Below, in pieces: positions 1 to 9,685 of a stretch of DNA of 64,000 bases. The notes beneath the pieces were generated by a model, which saw only the letters and a program-made list of their open reading frames with translations, searched no databases and had not been told where the DNA came from. Source of the DNA: an uncultured Elusimicrobia bacterium (GTDB lineage Bacteria; Elusimicrobiota; Elusimicrobia; UBA1565; UBA9628); assembly GCA_903830945.1 (NCBI GenBank), contig CAIKVT010000023.1, positions 1 to 64,000 on the forward strand. Reading direction: 5' to 3'. The position numbers and the translations under genes were made by a program. How positions within the stretch are numbered: the stretch's first letter is position 1; each line of letters begins with the position of its first letter.

Positions 1-123
1 CCTGCCCGAAGCATGCTTCTATGGTGGGTCAGACGGTAGGGTGGATAGCTCCGCGGCGAAAACTGGACACGATCACCGACGCGCGAAACTGTATATCAAC
101 GACCGGCGATTCTTGGACATTCT

Positions 124-852
124 TCAAACGGCGCTAACAGCGGTTCGGCTGCCCACAGCCGATGAGTCTAGAGCCCCAATGCGAAGCTTCACTTCAGCTG
201 CCAGATCCACCTTATAGTACACCTGATACGCGAGGATGCATCCGATCAAAAGTTCCCAAAAACGCGTGACTGGTGAATAAAAAAGTCCGGCAGCGTTTCC
301 CCTAATCCCACCGATATTCACTAAAAAAGAAATAACTGCAAGGAGGAGCATCATCGAGACCAGTTTCAGCTTGCGCCTGAATGCCAAAGACATCAATAAT
401 GGCCAGATGATATAGAACTGTTCCTCTATACCCAGCGACCAGAGATGCAACAGCGGCTTTCTGTCCGCGGCACTGTCAAAATAGCCGGATTCTCTCCAGA
501 ACAAAATATTCGATATAAATCCGGCACCACCGGCGATGTGTTTCCCCAGCTGTTTATACTCGTCAGTCAAGAGGACGAACCAGCCGAATGCCCAGCAAGC
601 GACCAAAACGACAGCAAGCGCTGGGAATATTCGCCTGATACGGCGTGAATAGAAACCAACCAAACTAAAGCTGCCCTTTTCCAGGTTGCCGATGATAATG
701 CCGGAAATAAGAAACCCGGAGATCACAAAGAAAACATCGACACCGATAAATCCGCCTGGAAACAAATCTGGAAAAACATGGAAACAAAGGACAGAAAGAA
801 TTGCAATGGCGCGAAGCCCGTCGATATCGCGTCTGTATCCTTTAAGATTCAT
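124..852 (-). CDS. Acyltransferase-3 family membrane protein, truncated
   Basis: The N-terminal part matches acyltransferase-3 (OatA/OafA-like) enzymes, which O-acylate surface polysaccharide from the membrane. Visible marks are RDIDGLRAIAI near residue 8, FIGVDVFFVISGFLI near residue 35, the RRIRRIFPAL segment, and HLWSLGIEEQFY near residue 137, plus about six hydrophobic segments. Homologues of this layout have at least 10 membrane helices and often 600 or more residues, while this ORF stops at 242. The last 20 or so residues (from LRIGALDSS) no longer resemble the family, and neither other minus-strand frame in 1-123 continues it. It is the last gene of the long minus-strand locus. I read it as a 3'-truncated, probably inactive gene; a rearrangement near 125-190 is likely. 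Confidence 0.7.
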   Translation of the reverse strand: MNLKGYRRDIDGLRAIAILSVLCFHVFPDLFPGGFIGVDVFFVISGFLISGIIIGNLEKGSFSLVGFYSRRIRRIFPALAVVLVACWAFGWFVLLTDEYKQLGKHIAGGAGFISNILFWRESGYFDSAADRKPLLHLWSLGIEEQFYIIWPLLMSLAFRRKLKLVSMMLLLAVISFLVNIGGIRGNAAGLFYSPVTRFWELLIGCILAYQVYYKVDLAAEVKLRIGALDSSAVGSRTAVSAV

Positions 853-899
853 CGATTAGAGTCATACCGCAGAACTCCAAAAGGAGATGCGGCATCCGA

Positions 900-2675
900 T
901 CATTTCAGAGAAAAAACCGTGTCCGTCCCAAAGACCTGATACGGCTTCGTCAACATGGGGTTGTTTGGAACTTTCCCAGTATTATACGTCCAGGACGAGG
1001 TCAGAGGTGGATAATATCTTTTGATAGGACCCGGTATCTGACCATCCACATACATCCTTTGATGTACAAGGACATAGCGGACCCCGGCGTCTTTCAGAAA
1101 TCGCACGGTCTCCGGCTTGGCCAGATCTTGGACTTGCTCAAAAAGCGCCCAGGCCTCATGATTCAACTGCGTCGCACCATTGACCATCCTCTTACCGTGG
1201 ACCCTTTGCCAGAATAGATACGTGTAGAAAGCGGCCTCATCAGCGGGCATCATAGGATATTCCGCTATGATGAAGTCGCCTTGCTGCTTAGCCAGCCACT
1301 GATAGACTGGCGGTGGATCGATCGCGATGGTATAATCGGGCGGGATGGTCCAATACTCAAACGTCAGCAACAAAAACAGCCCTAAGCACATTAGATAGAA
1401 CCGGCTCTTGCGTATCCGCTGGGAGGCGTGGTCCAAGACCACTGCGGCCGCACAAGCGACGAAAAAATCCACCCAGATGCCGAACCGGCAATAGGCACGA
1501 AACTTAGGTGCCAAGCTGAAAGCCAAATAGGTCAGAGTCGGCAGCTTGATCTTGCCGATGGGGATGTAGGGAGGGGCGGACATGACTCCCATCCAGAGTG
1601 CTCCGACGACGAAGAACCAGAATAAAGCCGCATGCTCCGGCCGCAATCGTTTCTTCCAGGCGGCATTCACGCCGGCCGCCAGCAAAGCAAGCGGAACGAA
1701 GCCAAGATAAAGCGTTTGTTCCCCCAGGTTACTCCCATGCAGATGCGCCCGGCTGAAGCGCTCGACGAATCTCCCAAGCACCGGATGGTCGATGGATGGG
1801 ATGAGATACTCCCACGGCCTGGCGGATAGAGTCACTGGCTCGACTAGCCGCCGAATGTAGCCGCCAGCCACCAACTCGCTTCTCTTCATGGTCAGCCTCA
1901 TGGAGAGCAGCGCGAGGAGTTCTTTATATTCAAAAACAAGGATGATGAGGCCGGCAAATGACATGCACCAAAAATAATTCCGCAAGAACGGGCAAGTCCC
2001 CGTATTCTTTGAACCGTAGTAATCCCAAACGACGAACAACGCGGCCATATAGACGGCAAAGTATCCCCAATAGAAAGAGGTCAGGGTCAGAAACGCGTAT
2101 GCCGTTCCAACCAAGAGCGCGGAGAGCCAGCTTCGTTGGATCCGATTATTGAACAGCGCCCACAGCAAGAGCGGAATAAAGGCGTTCAATGCGAAGCCAA
2201 GGTGCCCCCCAACCGCATGCATGACTACCGAGGGGCAGAAGCCAAAAACAAGACCGCCGAAGAAAGCTGGGACTTCCTGCTTTAGGACCGAACGAAGGAA
2301 CAAATACACAGCCAATGCCGTCAACGGAAATGATAAGAGGATGAACAGGTTATAGCCAGCGACCGCGCCGATCAACTTGGCCGGACAAATCACAAGGGCA
2401 TCCAGCACGGGCTGGCCGATATATTGCTGTCCAGCCGGTATTCCAAAGGGGGCCGCCATGAGACGAGTCGCGCCGGAGACCCAGAGTCCATTTATGGTGC
2501 TCCAAATGCCCCAGATATCACCATAAACATCCCCATAGCCTCTGAGTACGACAGAATTCAGATGACGACATAATGGCCAAGTCAACAAAACGCTCATCAG
2601 CGAATAAACGGTGAACCATACCATCGCCTTCGTCGTGGGCCGAACTAAACCCCTAATAGGTGCGCTCATAGGCAC
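900..2675 (-). CDS. Multi-pass membrane protein, GT-C-like
   Basis: A 591-residue protein with roughly ten hydrophobic helices in residues 15-440 and a soluble C-terminal tail of about 140 residues. The first helix is followed by a loop with GDVYGDIWGIW, an acidic motif in the place where GT-C glycosyltransferases carry catalytic Asp residues. The general plan (helices, acidic first loop, extracytoplasmic tail) is that of lipid-linked-sugar glycosyltransferases, but I cannot assign a named family with certainty. The start overlaps the 3' end of the upstream gene by 10 nt, so the two are probably translated together. Transfer of a sugar on the periplasmic side of the membrane is an inference from topology and neighbourhood. 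Confidence 0.6.
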   Translation of the reverse strand: MPMSAPIRGLVRPTTKAMVWFTVYSLMSVLLTWPLCRHLNSVVLRGYGDVYGDIWGIWSTINGLWVSGATRLMAAPFGIPAGQQYIGQPVLDALVICPAKLIGAVAGYNLFILLSFPLTALAVYLFLRSVLKQEVPAFFGGLVFGFCPSVVMHAVGGHLGFALNAFIPLLLWALFNNRIQRSWLSALLVGTAYAFLTLTSFYWGYFAVYMAALFVVWDYYGSKNTGTCPFLRNYFWCMSFAGLIILVFEYKELLALLSMRLTMKRSELVAGGYIRRLVEPVTLSARPWEYLIPSIDHPVLGRFVERFSRAHLHGSNLGEQTLYLGFVPLALLAAGVNAAWKKRLRPEHAALFWFFVVGALWMGVMSAPPYIPIGKIKLPTLTYLAFSLAPKFRAYCRFGIWVDFFVACAAAVVLDHASQRIRKSRFYLMCLGLFLLLTFEYWTIPPDYTIAIDPPPVYQWLAKQQGDFIIAEYPMMPADEAAFYTYLFWQRVHGKRMVNGATQLNHEAWALFEQVQDLAKPETVRFLKDAGVRYVLVHQRMYVDGQIPGPIKRYYPPLTSSWTYNTGKVPNNPMLTKPYQVFGTDTVFSLK

Positions 2676-5674
2676 TCAGAATCCTTATCCCTGTAAATTC
2701 CAATAGACTCTTTCACAATCCCAATGATAAGACAATAGTAGGCCACGTTAGCCGACTGTTCCGCAATGGACCGCATTCTGCACAACACCATCCCTGCAGT
2801 CACAATTAAAGCCAGGAGTGCGCAGGCAAGATACTGCTTCCCCGTCCCGTTAAAAATGTGCTCCGCAGCAGTCGGGGAAAATGCCTTCAGGGCTGGACCG
2901 AAGGCCTCCAGCGCATAGCGCAGGAGAAAGACCGCGGCAATCGCTCCGAAGGTGAAATAATGGTTTTGGCCTGAACTTGACTGATCCATTATCCCCACCC
3001 CATAAAACATCACGGTCACCACAAGCCAAAAAATGGTCCCTGCCGCCTTGAAGCGAACCGTCAAAGTCCTGAATATTCCCGAGTCCTCCACGTTGAACCG
3101 CGGTTTTGACAAAACCATACCACCCAATAAAAGCAGCGCCAATACCAAACAAAAATCTAACTTGCTTATTCGTGATGGAAGGGATGCCTCAGAAGGGATT
3201 TCCTGATTCTCGATGAGCGCCATGAGTTTTTTCGCGACACTTTGCGGTACTGATGGCCCCAGCTCGATGGCATTCGAATCCACTCTGAACCATGGGCTTT
3301 CGACCGGTTGAATCCTTGCGCTGGATGAGATCATCCTTAAGACTGGCTCAACTCCGGCCCCCAGCCACATCGGGCCCTTCAGTATTTCCCCCGCTTTTCC
3401 CCCGCTGGGCGCAAACCCGAGCGGTCGGCCGCCGGAGATAAACACCGGCCAGCTTGCCAGCTCTTGTGCCGGGGATCGCATGGCGATCCCCTCCAGAGCC
3501 GCTCGAAATTCAAAACTATTGTCTGCCGTAGTCGACGACACGCTGAGAGTGGCTTTCCAATCCGCTGATCTAAACTTTCCGTAGTCACTGTATCCGACAG
3601 AACCAGCTACAGGCAGGAAAATCTCACCGCTTGCCTGATTCAGACACACGTCCTTGCTTTCGATACATTTATCCCACTTTAGGGTCAGATTGAGCCAACA
3701 GGGATTTTCAACCGTCCGATGAGGAACATGGTAAGAGAATCGCAGGCCCCTGGCCCATTCCATGTGATTTGCCGAAAAAGTGGTCCATCTCAAGGTCCGC
3801 GCCCCCGACCCTTCATTACTCACAGAAGCCCCGCGCAGGACATCCCCGTCTTGATCTGCGGTGACGCCGAGCGGGGTCGAGAGGGCGGAGACAACAAGCT
3901 TCTCGGCCGTTCTTGTCGGCAACTTTTGAACAAAAGCCTTTTTCTGCGTAAGAAGCACCGGCCGAAAAAGCGCCGCCTCTTTCAATTTGATGCGGAAGGG
4001 CACGCTCACCAGGTTTATTCTAAAGCTCAATCTGGCGATCTTCCCTTTCCTCAATAATCGCTCCGGCATGTTTGGCTCGACCACCAGATGCATATCCGAG
4101 CCTTGTTCAAACCCGGCGGTCAGAACGACTTTCTGGAATTGCTCGGTTCCGCTGGAAACGTGCATAAAAAAAATGGAGTCCTTATCCACATCCGCCGAAA
4201 CAGGCCAACTTGCTTCCAACCATCTTCCAGAACCCTCCAAAACCAGGCCATCTCTACCAGAAGCCACCTTCGTAAAAGGCTTGTCGGAACGCAAAGCCCC
4301 TCCCCCTTCAATGGCCAAGCTATTGCGAGTGTCTTTGCGAGCCGGCAGAGGTAGACTCGATATTTCAAAAGGAAGATATGACGCGATTTCCGGCCATTCG
4401 ACCTGGTCTGCGGGATCTGGAGGATTTATGAATGGCCCGCCCCACCCGAGGATCATTTTTTCTCCTGCATGGAGGAAAATAGGCAGGTCCGCGTCATAGA
4501 TGCCCACCAGCCGAATCTTTTCTATCGTCACGGCGCACGGCTTGATGGGTTTCTTTGAGTAGATGATGAGCCGTCCGCCCTTGAAAAGCACGTCTCTATC
4601 CGGATTTGAGTTCAGATCGTGCAGGTCTATGATCATCCTTTTAACGGATGCAGTGACCGACTCCGTTCTTGAAGTGAGGGCCGTAGCGATATTTCTTTGA
4701 TCGCGTGATCTATCCGGAGCATCGTTCGAAGCAAAAAAAATGACTTTTTTTAGCGGGTGTCTCCGACCAGCATCAGCCGCATCGCCCTTTACGAAAGCGA
4801 TCACTTCCTGCAGATATGCCTTATCCCCCCTAGAGAAATACTCGCCTAGAATCTTCAATATGTCAACGTGCCATGATTGGTTCCCGTAAATATCGGGCCC
4901 TATCTCGGAACCTTTCTGCAGTTCGATCATTTTCCCAGGCCCATAATTGTCCCTTGTCCCTATCCGTAGATTTAGGGACTCCACAGGAAATTCGGATGTG
5001 AACATAATATCCATGGCTTCGATGCCGGCCAAATTCCGGTGCAGACGCCTTTGAATGACGGTAAAACCCTTCCATATCACATAGCGCCATTTCTCATCAG
5101 GCGGGCGTCTAAGCAGCCTTCCCAGGCCATATGCGTTGTTCTTCTTCACCCAGTCGGCTTCCCCCGCGTTGATCTCTTCGACTGCGTGAACAGCTTTTAG
5201 TGCGGCAGTAGCCGTTAGTTGGGATGTCTTGCCTTCGGCATGGTCTGTTGATTCGAGCGCGAGGTCGACGGAAAGCGCTCCAGGTTGGCCGGGGAGTATC
5301 TCTCGATAATCCACCCACAGCTCATTGTAATCCGCCAGAGCGATGCCGATGCCGGCAGACGGTGGGCTGAACGGCAAAATCAGGTTTTCCGCCTTTCTCC
5401 CCGGCGTCCATGTGAAGCTGTGTCCGATGCGATTCCAGCCACCGGGTTGAACGAGGGCGAGGTCCTGCTTCAATTCCAAAATACCATGCGCAGCAAGGCG
5501 CTTTTCCAGTTTAAGCCCGATCCTCGCTTTCAAAATGAAATCCTCGGACTCTGCGATGCGATGGGATCGGGCAAAATCCGCGCACTGCGGGCTGCTGGGT
5601 GAAAAAACCACGAGCACCCCCATTAAACCCACCGTCTTCGCTATGGCGTGTATGAGGTTCCGGTTTCTGGTCAT
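2666..5674 (-). CDS. Large exported membrane-anchored protein, unknown
   Basis: A 1002-residue protein that I do not recognise. It starts with a signal-peptide-like segment (charged MTRNRN, hydrophobic core about residues 12-26, then SSPQCADFA). Residues 35-840 look like a long, largely beta-type extracytoplasmic region with no catalytic motif that I can name. Residues about 850-990 contain four or five hydrophobic helices ending in a short hydrophilic tail. It overlaps the following GT-C-like gene by 10 nt and lies after the hddC-like gene with a spacer of about 108 nt. The location suggests a role in handling or assembling the glycan outside the inner membrane, but nothing in the sequence proves this. 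Confidence 0.65.
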   Translation of the reverse strand: MTRNRNLIHAIAKTVGLMGVLVVFSPSSPQCADFARSHRIAESEDFILKARIGLKLEKRLAAHGILELKQDLALVQPGGWNRIGHSFTWTPGRKAENLILPFSPPSAGIGIALADYNELWVDYREILPGQPGALSVDLALESTDHAEGKTSQLTATAALKAVHAVEEINAGEADWVKKNNAYGLGRLLRRPPDEKWRYVIWKGFTVIQRRLHRNLAGIEAMDIMFTSEFPVESLNLRIGTRDNYGPGKMIELQKGSEIGPDIYGNQSWHVDILKILGEYFSRGDKAYLQEVIAFVKGDAADAGRRHPLKKVIFFASNDAPDRSRDQRNIATALTSRTESVTASVKRMIIDLHDLNSNPDRDVLFKGGRLIIYSKKPIKPCAVTIEKIRLVGIYDADLPIFLHAGEKMILGWGGPFINPPDPADQVEWPEIASYLPFEISSLPLPARKDTRNSLAIEGGGALRSDKPFTKVASGRDGLVLEGSGRWLEASWPVSADVDKDSIFFMHVSSGTEQFQKVVLTAGFEQGSDMHLVVEPNMPERLLRKGKIARLSFRINLVSVPFRIKLKEAALFRPVLLTQKKAFVQKLPTRTAEKLVVSALSTPLGVTADQDGDVLRGASVSNEGSGARTLRWTTFSANHMEWARGLRFSYHVPHRTVENPCWLNLTLKWDKCIESKDVCLNQASGEIFLPVAGSVGYSDYGKFRSADWKATLSVSSTTADNSFEFRAALEGIAMRSPAQELASWPVFISGGRPLGFAPSGGKAGEILKGPMWLGAGVEPVLRMISSSARIQPVESPWFRVDSNAIELGPSVPQSVAKKLMALIENQEIPSEASLPSRISKLDFCLVLALLLLGGMVLSKPRFNVEDSGIFRTLTVRFKAAGTIFWLVVTVMFYGVGIMDQSSSGQNHYFTFGAIAAVFLLRYALEAFGPALKAFSPTAAEHIFNGTGKQYLACALLALIVTAGMVLCRMRSIAEQSANVAYYCLIIGIVKESIGIYRDKDSECL

Positions 5675-5782
5675 ATCAAGCTGGCAAATCGTTCCCCGTT
5701 CTTAATCTCCGGGGCGCCTCGCCACTGAATAAAAGACAAAAAAACAGCCCTGCAGTTCCTATTTTCGTCACTTGGAAAAGAC

Positions 5783-6493
5783 TCATACGCGGGCGCCGCC
5801 AAAGAACTCTCCTGCCAAGCGATACGATTCAGGAGTGCCGATGTCAATAAATTCCCCATGGCAGCAACAACCATAAAAGCCCTTCTTCACCAATCGCGGA
5901 AGGACTTCCCGCTCTAAAGAAATACTTCCCCCTTCCGGCATAGACGACAATGTTGCCCTTTCAAACAAATAGATGCCCGCATTGATCCACCCAAGACCAC
6001 GATTCGTACTTTTTTCTTCAAAGCTCAGGACTCGCCCATCCCCATCGATTCCCACGCTCCCATATCTGCCCACATCATCAACCTTCGCGAGCACGAAAGA
6101 TGCACCGAACCTTTTCTCAATATGCCAATCGATGAAAGACTTCAGATCGATATCACAGTACGAGTCGCCGTTCATGACCAGGATCGTCTCGGATCGGACC
6201 AAGGCAAGAGCATGACGAAGGGCACCGCCGGTCCCCAAAGGCTTCGATTCTTTAGAATAACGAACAACCATCCCCCGGTACGCATCACCGAAAGCCTGCA
6301 CGACCAGCTCCCCAAGGTGGCCGATGCACAAGACTACTTCCCGCATGCCCGCATCTACCTGCTGGTCAAGAAGATAAGAAAGAAAAGGCCTGCCATTGAC
6401 AAGCGCCAACACCTTGGGCCGATCCGCCAACGCTGGCCGCAATCGCGTCCCTAAGCCGCCGGCAAGGATAAGAGGAGTAAAAGGCCCCATCAT
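5783..6493 (-). CDS. hddC: Sugar-1-phosphate guanylyltransferase, HddC-like
   Basis: A nucleotidyltransferase of 236 residues. The N-terminus has the signature LILAGGLGTRLRP (residues 8-20) followed by DRPKVLALVNGRPFL, and MNGDSYCDIDL near residue 109 supplies the metal-binding Asp. Size and motifs fit D-glycero-alpha-D-manno-heptose-1-phosphate guanylyltransferase, which makes GDP-heptose from GTP and heptose-1-phosphate. Related short enzymes use mannose-1-phosphate or glucose-1-phosphate. The heptose assignment rests mostly on the HddA-like kinase at 7720-8709 in the same operon. The start overlaps the upstream methyltransferase stop by 4 nt; a second Met follows immediately. Transferase activity is fairly sure, the exact sugar less so. 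Confidence 0.75.
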   Translation of the reverse strand: MMGPFTPLILAGGLGTRLRPALADRPKVLALVNGRPFLSYLLDQQVDAGMREVVLCIGHLGELVVQAFGDAYRGMVVRYSKESKPLGTGGALRHALALVRSETILVMNGDSYCDIDLKSFIDWHIEKRFGASFVLAKVDDVGRYGSVGIDGDGRVLSFEEKSTNRGLGWINAGIYLFERATLSSMPEGGSISLEREVLPRLVKKGFYGCCCHGEFIDIGTPESYRLAGEFFGGARV

Positions 6494-7119
6494 CCCCCTG
6501 TCGTCATGACGGCCACGTTGTAAGCCAAGATTTGACGCGGGCAGAACATCTCCATGGCCTGCTCATAAGCCTTCCAAAACCTGAGAGCCCACGGATAAAG
6601 ATGCGCCTCGAAGTTCTTAAAAATCGCCTCAGGAAAGACTTCGCGGACCTTCCGCTCGAAATAACCCTGCCGCCAATGATCGTGCCCCAAGAACTTCACA
6701 ACATGAGGATAAAAGAGCGGATTATAGCGATTACCTTCGATGACGATAGCCGTCCCATTCCGCTTCAAAACCCGTTTCACTTCCCCTAAAGCTTTCCTGT
6801 GCTTCTTAGGATTCTGGCCTACCTCATCCACATGATGCAGAACGTCATGCATGAAGACATAATCGAATTCGGCGTTCTGAAAAGGAAGCTCAAGGATCGA
6901 GCCCAGCTGAAACTTCAGGCCCGGGGCTCTTGTCGCATTCGCGTACATGTCGACCCCATAAGTCTCCAAGTCGAACTCCTTGATGAATATCTCGGCGTCC
7001 GTGCAATCCCCGCAGCCGACGTCCAAAATATTTCGGCCCGACACGAACGGGAAGGCCAGCTTAGTAAAGATGTCGCTCTTGTACTGCCCGTACTTCAAAA
7101 GCTGAGGCATGGCTGTCAT
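6490..7119 (-). CDS. SAM-dependent class I methyltransferase
   Basis: A 209-residue protein with the Rossmann motif I ILDVGCGDC (about residues 31-39), an acidic residue after the second strand (YGVDMY), and FDYVFMHDVLHHVDE, typical of Methyltransf_11/25 proteins. It would use S-adenosylmethionine to methylate a small substrate. In this operon a sugar hydroxyl or amino group is the likely target, for example an O-methyl heptose, but the acceptor cannot be read from the sequence. It overlaps hddC by 4 nt and follows the acyltransferase gene after about 27 nt. Confidence 0.75.
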   Translation of the reverse strand: MTAMPQLLKYGQYKSDIFTKLAFPFVSGRNILDVGCGDCTDAEIFIKEFDLETYGVDMYANATRAPGLKFQLGSILELPFQNAEFDYVFMHDVLHHVDEVGQNPKKHRKALGEVKRVLKRNGTAIVIEGNRYNPLFYPHVVKFLGHDHWRQGYFERKVREVFPEAIFKNFEAHLYPWALRFWKAYEQAMEMFCPRQILAYNVAVMTTGG

Positions 7120-7146
7120 GCCGGAACGGGCGCCTGCCTTGGGCAG

Positions 7147-7692
7147 CTAAGACGCTGTAGACCACGGGCCATGAAGGGGCCTTTCGATATGTTTGATGAC
7201 CCTGGCGGGATTTCCACCCGCCAGGGAGTTGGGAGGGATGTCTTTTACGACTACGCTCCCCGCGGCGATGATCGAATTATCTCCGATCGTGACCCCTCCG
7301 TTGATGACGCAGCGGGAAGTGATATAGACATTCTTGCCGATCACGACGGGCTTTGCCACGACTTTGTTGAAATTATTATAAATGTCATGACCTGCCGTGA
7401 TTATAATATTGTTCCATCCGAATGCAGTATTCTCTCCGATATAGACCGGGGCATAATCCAAAATGAACGTATCAGTGAACCCCACATTTTTTGCATAAAT
7501 GTTCCCATAATAGAACATGAAGCCTGGCACAAAATCGATCGCGGAACAGTGCGGCAAACATTTCTTCACGTAATTTTTAAAAAACGGCACAAAAAGAGGT
7601 GCTTTTAAAAACAATAACGCCATTAGGAATTTATTCTTTGGAGGAATCCCATCCTCAAATACGATTTCTTGTCGGCTTATCGGGGTTTCCAT
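7147..7692 (-). CDS. Left-handed beta-helix (hexapeptide) acyltransferase
   Basis: A 181-residue protein. The second half has hexapeptide-repeat character ([43 protein letters not shown]) and ends with [14 protein letters not shown], the usual end of maltose/galactoside O-acetyltransferase relatives. A His in TAGHDIY is in the right place to be the catalytic base. Such enzymes form trimers and transfer acetyl from acetyl-CoA to sugar hydroxyl or amino groups. The first 60 residues are hydrophobic and unlike standard Maa proteins, perhaps giving membrane association. It lies between the heptose kinase and methyltransferase genes, so a nucleotide sugar or glycan acceptor is likely. Confidence 0.75.
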   Translation of the reverse strand: METPISRQEIVFEDGIPPKNKFLMALLFLKAPLFVPFFKNYVKKCLPHCSAIDFVPGFMFYYGNIYAKNVGFTDTFILDYAPVYIGENTAFGWNNIIITAGHDIYNNFNKVVAKPVVIGKNVYITSRCVINGGVTIGDNSIIAAGSVVVKDIPPNSLAGGNPARVIKHIERPLHGPWSTAS

Positions 7693-7719
7693 AGAATCAA
7701 CATCAATCCTGGATAGCTT

Positions 7720-8709
7720 TCAATAGGGCGTATAGTGTATGACATGAGACCCGATATTCTCGAATTGAAAGGGAACCATAATGAGTTTCCTCAAGACTTC
7801 CTTGACCCGGGCCTGCCGTTCTGGAGGGACAAATAAGATCATAAAGCCCCCCGCCCCTGCCCCGCAGATCTTCCCTCCAAGTGCGCCAGCACCTTGGGCG
7901 GCCTCATAGATCTCATCGATCTGACTGTTCGAAACCAGGCTCCCCAGGCTTTTTTTCAAAACCCAACTCTCATTCAAAAGCTTTCCGAAGTCATCCAATG
8001 AATCGATGCGTCCGCCCAGTATCTCGATGGCGGCGGATACCATCTCTTTCATTGCCGCAAGTTCCTTAAGGTTCTCCGGGATCCTCTTGACCTGCTCCGC
8101 GGCTATCTCAGAAGCATACCGAGAGAACCCAGTGAAATAGAACAAAAAGTGACTCTGGAAATAGTCCATCTTTTCCTGACCGATAGTCACCGGCTGAACG
8201 AATATCTCCTTTTGGCCGCTGAAATCTATCTTATTGAATCCGCCGAAGGCAACAGCAATCTGATCCTGGCATCCGACATTCTCACCGATCAGATCCTGCT
8301 CGACGTGGATCGCATCGAACGCCAGTTTCCGTTTTGTCTGCATCTGGCCTTTCAATGAATAAAGCGCGTTCAAAAGGCCGACGGTGAAGGCGGAACTGGA
8401 GCCGACTCCAGACATGGCCGGCAGGTCGCTGGTGTGTATCACTTCCAAACCCTGCTCTATCCCCATGAACTTCAGGCATTCACGCGCGGAAGGATGAACG
8501 ATCTCCGCGACGGTCTTCGTCAGCTCCTTCTTCGAATAACGGACGACAAATTTATGCTCGAAGAACGGCGGGAGATAGCGACAGGTGATATAGCAATATC
8601 GGTTGATCGAAGCGTTAAGGCAGCACCCGCCGTGCTTCTGATAATAGCCGGGGTAGTCCGTGCCGCCCCCGAAGAAAGATATCCGAAAAGGCGTCCGCGT
8701 GATGATCAT
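7720..8709 (-). CDS. hddA: GHMP kinase, HddA-like heptose-7-phosphate kinase
   Basis: A GHMP-superfamily sugar kinase of 329 residues. It opens with TRTPFRISFFGGGTDYPGYY (residues 4-23), the start typical of HddA and related L-fucose kinase-like proteins. The ATP loop is PAMSGVGSSSAF (97-108), and motif 3 is CGAGAGGFMI near residue 283. HddA phosphorylates D-glycero-D-manno-heptose-7-phosphate at C1 on the route to GDP-heptose. The HddC-like gene is three genes downstream. The isomerase GmhA and phosphatase GmhB of this route are not in the window and must lie elsewhere if the assignment is right. Kinase family is certain; the heptose substrate is probable. Confidence 0.8.
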   Translation of the reverse strand: MIITRTPFRISFFGGGTDYPGYYQKHGGCCLNASINRYCYITCRYLPPFFEHKFVVRYSKKELTKTVAEIVHPSARECLKFMGIEQGLEVIHTSDLPAMSGVGSSSAFTVGLLNALYSLKGQMQTKRKLAFDAIHVEQDLIGENVGCQDQIAVAFGGFNKIDFSGQKEIFVQPVTIGQEKMDYFQSHFLFYFTGFSRYASEIAAEQVKRIPENLKELAAMKEMVSAAIEILGGRIDSLDDFGKLLNESWVLKKSLGSLVSNSQIDEIYEAAQGAGALGGKICGAGAGGFMILFVPPERQARVKEVLRKLIMVPFQFENIGSHVIHYTPY

Positions 8710-8712
8710 ATC

Positions 8713-9681
8713 CTAGACTTGCGCGCGTCGATTGGCTTTGTACCACTCGATTGTCCTGCGCGCTCCCTCGCGGATATCCGTCGCCGCCTTGAACCCGAGC
8801 AATCTCTCCGCTTTGGCCGTATCTATAAGCCTCTTGGGAATCATAGAGGGCTTCTTTGCATCGAACCTAACCACAGGGTCCTTCCAACCCTCAAGCTCAA
8901 AAAGGATCTTCAGGATATCTTTAATGCTGTGCCCTATCCCTAGACCTATATTGACAGGGTCATACGTGTCCATTTTTTCCGCCGCCAAGATGAGCGCCTC
9001 AATAAAATCGTCGATATAGATCAGATCCCGGATATCATCGCCAGTCCCCCAGACCTCTATCGGAGAATGCCTTTCTACCACTTTCCGAATCGTCGCCGCC
9101 ATCACGTGTGATGTGGCGAAATCAAAATCATCATACGGCCCGTAGATATTCGAGGGCCGGACGACCACGGTCGCCATCTTGACCTTCAATTTTTCAGAAT
9201 AAAGACGACACAGGGTCTCGGTGTAGCGTTTCATCCAACCGGCCCCAAAATAGACATCATGCGGATCGCCAGCGAACATCTCCTCCTCCGCGACTGGCCT
9301 GTCGCCGGTAGGAGGATAGGCGGCATTACTGCTGATCCAGATGAATTTTTTCACCTTCGCATCGTAGGCGGCTTCCAGCATCTGGGAGTTCATCACGACA
9401 TTAGGCGTCACATGCACTAAAGGAGTCGATGCGATCACCGCCGCGCCCGAGGTGCTGGCCGCGCACATGAAAACATAGTCCATGCCAGCCACCACGCGCC
9501 GGCAGTCGTCCATCATCCGCAGGTCACACTTCACATACTCGATCCTGGCGTCATTGAGGACCGGAGGCTTTTTGTGGAAGGTCGCCCGGACTCTGACTCC
9601 CAAGGACAACAGCTTGGCGATCGAGTTGACCCCGACGAAGCCACTGCCACCCGTAACCAGGACGTTCTTCCCTTGGAACAT
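8713..9681 (-). CDS. NAD-dependent SDR (GDP-fucose synthase-like), altered active site
   Basis: An extended SDR of 322 residues with the NAD loop VTGGSGFVG (about 9-17), SSN at 118-120, and RPSNIYGPYDDFD in the second half. It resembles GDP-fucose synthase/WcaG-type epimerase-reductases. The usual YxxxK active site is not intact: in YFGAGWMKRY (144-153) Lys151 is present but the Tyr position is Ala147. Tyr144 is the nearest tyrosine. It starts 4 nt after the RmlC-like gene ends and is 3 nt from hddA, so it belongs to the GDP-sugar block. A role in oxidation, reduction or epimerisation of a GDP-heptose intermediate is likely. It is paralogous to the protein at 13260-14204. Confidence 0.8.
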   Translation of the reverse strand: MFQGKNVLVTGGSGFVGVNSIAKLLSLGVRVRATFHKKPPVLNDARIEYVKCDLRMMDDCRRVVAGMDYVFMCAASTSGAAVIASTPLVHVTPNVVMNSQMLEAAYDAKVKKFIWISSNAAYPPTGDRPVAEEEMFAGDPHDVYFGAGWMKRYTETLCRLYSEKLKVKMATVVVRPSNIYGPYDDFDFATSHVMAATIRKVVERHSPIEVWGTGDDIRDLIYIDDFIEALILAAEKMDTYDPVNIGLGIGHSIKDILKILFELEGWKDPVVRFDAKKPSMIPKRLIDTAKAERLLGFKAATDIREGARRTIEWYKANRRAQV

Positions 9682-9685
9682 GAAT

